Below are positions 13,708-14,816 of a stretch of 14,816 nucleotides of DNA, one piece after another. The stretch covers positions 1-14,816 of the forward strand of contig CAYSMC010000030.1 of the NCBI GenBank assembly GCA_964432115.1, read 5' to 3'. The notes below the pieces were generated by a model. The model searched no databases. It saw only the letters and a program-made list of their open reading frames with translations, and was not told where the DNA came from. Position 1 is the stretch's first letter, and each line of letters begins with the position of its first letter. Position numbers and translations under genes: made by a program. The stretch is from JAAZKO01 sp964432115. GTDB lineage: Bacteria > Patescibacteriota > Microgenomatia > UBA1400 > PJMF01.

Positions 13708-14316
13708 TTAGTACATTGGTTCATCTTTTAATACGACAAGCCATCTTGTGGCATTGGGACCACTACTATCACCAATAGCAACATAGCCAATAATTTTATC
13801 ACTGTCTGTGTCTTCTGATTCAACAAGAACCCAAGTGTAACCGTCTTTTTCTCCAGCTAATTCAACAACTTTAAAGATTGTTCCTTCTGGAACAGTAGTT
13901 ACCAACTCTGAATCGGTACCGACTTCAGATCTAACATTTAAACCTATGCCACCAGTTTCAACTACTTGGACCCTCGAACCGGGCAGAATTCTTTGATCTG
14001 TGGCAGGTACTTCAAAAGTTTCATGATCAAGAATTGTGTCTGCTTGATCTCCGATTAGATCTTCTTGATTGTCTTGAGTTTTACCTTCCAAATAAGTTTG
14101 ATAACCCGCTTGAACCATTGGACTATCATCTCCCAAAGTTTCTATCCTTCTTTGATCTTTAGCAGTCAAGCTTTGACAGGAAGCCAAAGTAATACCAACT
14201 AAAGCGGCATAAAAAAATTTTTTGACTTTGTTTAATTTTTGTAGTGGATTTGCTTTTCGTTCTTTTTGTATAGCTTGATTTGATTGTTCTATTTCCGAAT
14301 TGATATATTTTGTCAT
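13708..14316 (-). CDS. Putative lipoprotein with SH3-like domain, 202 aa
   Basis: Residues 33-47 (KKFFYAALVGITLASC) form a lipoprotein signal ending in a lipobox LASC with C47 as the likely lipidated residue. It is preceded by an unusually long, charged N-terminal region of over 30 residues; no in-frame alternative start lies closer, and a good promoter sits right before the ATG at 14316, so I keep this start. A low-complexity acidic linker follows, then an SH3b-like domain from about residue 110: PGSRVQVVETGGIGLNVRSE, PEGTIFKVV, DGYTWVLVES, then GYVA. The mature protein should be outside the cell membrane. Its core is similar to the next gene downstream. If the long N-terminus prevents signal peptidase II processing, it may be a simple membrane-anchored protein instead. 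Confidence 0.82.
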   Translation of the reverse strand: MTKYINSEIEQSNQAIQKERKANPLQKLNKVKKFFYAALVGITLASCQSLTAKDQRRIETLGDDSPMVQAGYQTYLEGKTQDNQEDLIGDQADTILDHETFEVPATDQRILPGSRVQVVETGGIGLNVRSEVGTDSELVTTVPEGTIFKVVELAGEKDGYTWVLVESEDTDSDKIIGYVAIGDSSGPNATRWLVVLKDEPMY

Positions 14317-14323
14317 GCTTATT

Positions 14324-14332
14324 ATTATAGCA
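14324..14332 (-). promoter_or_regulatory. Extended -10 promoter of the lipoprotein gene
   Basis: On the minus strand, TGCTATAAT (14332-14324) is a perfect extended -10 box. It ends seven bases before the ATG at 14316, and there is no SD, so the transcript should be leaderless. Confidence 0.6.
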
Positions 14333-14336
14333 AAAC

Positions 14337-14365
14337 TTGTTTATTAATACTATTTTTGCTATATT
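14337..14365 (+). promoter_or_regulatory. Promoter of the hpf leader transcript
   Basis: TTGTTT (14337-14342) and TATATT (14360-14365) are 17 bp apart, and the -10 has the TGn extension (TGCTATATT from 14357). Transcription would start near 14372, about 150 bases before the hpf ATG. It is divergent from the lipoprotein promoter. Confidence 0.6.
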
Positions 14366-14374
14366 GAAGTGTAG

Positions 14375-14440
14375 ATGGTTCAACATCTGAATTTGTCTAA
14401 CCGACCACTTTGTTTTATGCAGAGTTGCCGGTTTTTTTGA
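14375..14440 (+). CDS. Candidate 21-codon leader peptide upstream of hpf
   Basis: An ATG at 14375 opens a 21-codon frame ending TGA at 14438-14440. The encoded peptide begins MVQHLNLSNRP and ends with CFMQSCRFF. The ATG is nine bases after the -10 box at 14360-14365, the same layout as the presumed leaderless gene at 10646. The frame runs exactly through the hairpin at 14399-14438, so translating ribosomes would open that hairpin. A frame this short is not statistically remarkable, so the coding status rests only on position. Confidence 0.3.
   Translation: MVQHLNLSNRPLCFMQSCRFF
14399..14438 (+). terminator. Terminator-like hairpin (possible attenuator) before hpf
   Basis: AACCG (14399-14403) pairs with CGGTT (14429-14433), and CTTTG pairs with CAGAG around a TTTTATG loop, with two internal mismatches; a run of seven T follows (14432-14438). 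It lies between the promoter at 14337-14365 and the hpf ATG. It could end a ~67-nt small RNA or act as an attenuator for hpf. Confidence 0.45.
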
Positions 14441-14501
14441 CCATTTGTTTAAAAAAAATTCTAAGAAAGATTAACATCATTAACAGAGTATTAAGTTGAA
14501 G

Positions 14502-14518
14502 CCTTAGCGCTAAAGGAG
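14502..14518 (+). promoter_or_regulatory. hpf Shine-Dalgarno with overlapping hairpin
   Basis: AAAGGAG (14512-14518) is the strongest SD in the window, six bases before the ATG at 14525. CCTTA (14502-14506) can pair with TAAAGG (14511-14516), with one bulged A and a GCGC loop, which would hide the SD. Confidence 0.5.
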
Positions 14519-14524
14519 AAATTC

Positions 14525-14816
14525 ATGAAAGTGATTATTCAAGCCAAAAGTTTAAAATTAACCAGAGCTCTACGGGAATTTATTGAGCGCCATAGTCAAA
14601 AATTGGGCAAACTTGGTCAAAAAGTGACTGCTGTTCGCGTTTATTTAGAACAAAGCACCAAAAAAAGTAGTAAAAGTAAAAATGTGTTGGTGAAGTACAA
14701 AATTGAAGTTCCTGGTCAAGATTTATGGATTGAAATAGCGGGTTATGATTTTTATGATGCTATTGTTGACGCGGTGGATGCTGCCACTCGCAAATTAAGA
14801 AAAAATAAAGAGAAAC
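14525..14816 (+). CDS. Ribosome hibernation promoting factor (HPF/RaiA), 3'-truncated
   Basis: The frame is open from the ATG at 14525 to the window end, giving 97 residues beginning MKVIIQAKSLKLTRALREFI. HPF/RaiA proteins sit in the ribosomal decoding site during stress and stop translation. Visible family features are the opening strand IIQAKSLKLT, the helix EFIERHSQKLGKL, the two strands VTAVRVYLEQ and VLVKYKIEVPG, then DLWIEIAGYDFYDAIVDAVDAATRKLRKNK, the second helix with the basic end that contacts rRNA. Whether it is the short form or the long form with a dimerisation domain cannot be seen, because the gene runs off the window. It has a strong SD, and a leader with a promoter and a terminator-like hairpin lies upstream. 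Confidence 0.9.
   Translation, partial: MKVIIQAKSLKLTRALREFIERHSQKLGKLGQKVTAVRVYLEQSTKKSSKSKNVLVKYKIEVPGQDLWIEIAGYDFYDAIVDAVDAATRKLRKNKEK

Noticed and set aside
14159..14386. 75-codon reverse ORF near the lipoprotein gene
   Set aside because: It is an alternative frame over the lipoprotein start and its promoter.
1..14816. UGA recoding as in Absconditabacteria/Gracilibacteria
   Set aside because: topA and the deaminase gene end at TGA in the expected places and no gene contains internal TGA.
1..14816. CRISPR array, tRNA, rRNA or insertion sequence
   Set aside because: No regularly spaced repeats, cloverleaf with a matching TpsiC arm, rRNA-like stretch or transposase motif was seen by eye.

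Overview
The window is AT-rich, densely packed bacterial DNA with 18 protein-coding genes (the first and last cut by the window edges), one candidate leader ORF and almost no free intergenic space. The largest gap without a confident gene is about 208 bases, at 14317-14524. TGA is used as a stop (topA and the deaminase gene), so the standard bacterial code applies. The low G+C, short proteins, divergent thymidylate synthase, CofE-like/DHFR-like pair, very short intergenic regions and several apparently leaderless promoters together suggest a member of the Patescibacteria (Candidate Phyla Radiation). That placement is inference; there is no rRNA or other marker here to settle it.

Layout: (1) 3-1007, dprA, truncated at its 5' end by the window edge. 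(2) 1108-4266, a forward operon topA-nadD-unknown 103-aa protein, with overlapping genes. (3) 4313-7706, a forward operon: RfaE2-like nucleotidylyltransferase, a two-domain cytidylate deaminase, an HD-domain protein and a Cof-type HAD phosphatase. (4) 7696-9040, reverse: thymidylate synthase followed 1 nt later by a HIT-family protein. (5) 9080-10469, forward: CofE-like glutamate ligase and a RibD-C/DHFR-like reductase. (6) 10473-11298, reverse: metallo-beta-lactamase-fold hydrolase and a 57-aa protein with its own promoter. (7) 11385-13232, forward: dUTPase, then tmk-recR. (8) 13235-14316, reverse: a lipoprotein and a membrane protein, each with a C-terminal SH3-like domain. (9) 14317 to the end, forward: a leader region with promoter, short ORF and terminator-like hairpin, then the start of a ribosome hibernation factor (HPF/RaiA).

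Functionally the window is rich in thymidylate supply: a cytidylate deaminase (dCMP to dUMP), dUTPase (dUTP to dUMP), thymidylate synthase (dUMP to dTMP), a DHFR-like reductase (folate recycling), a CofE-like ligase that might glutamylate folate, and thymidylate kinase (dTMP to dTDP). DprA, RecR and TopA handle DNA. NadD makes NAD. The HPF gene silences ribosomes in stress.

The observations I find most worth checking are: the attenuator-like leader in front of hpf; a recurring promoter layout whose -10 box ends 6-9 nt before the start codon, implying leaderless mRNAs; two overlapping divergent promoters between thymidylate synthase and the cofE-like gene; the unidentified N-terminal domain of the deaminase with an HEGY motif; and the thymidylate synthase that lacks the usual RTGTG phosphate-binding loop.
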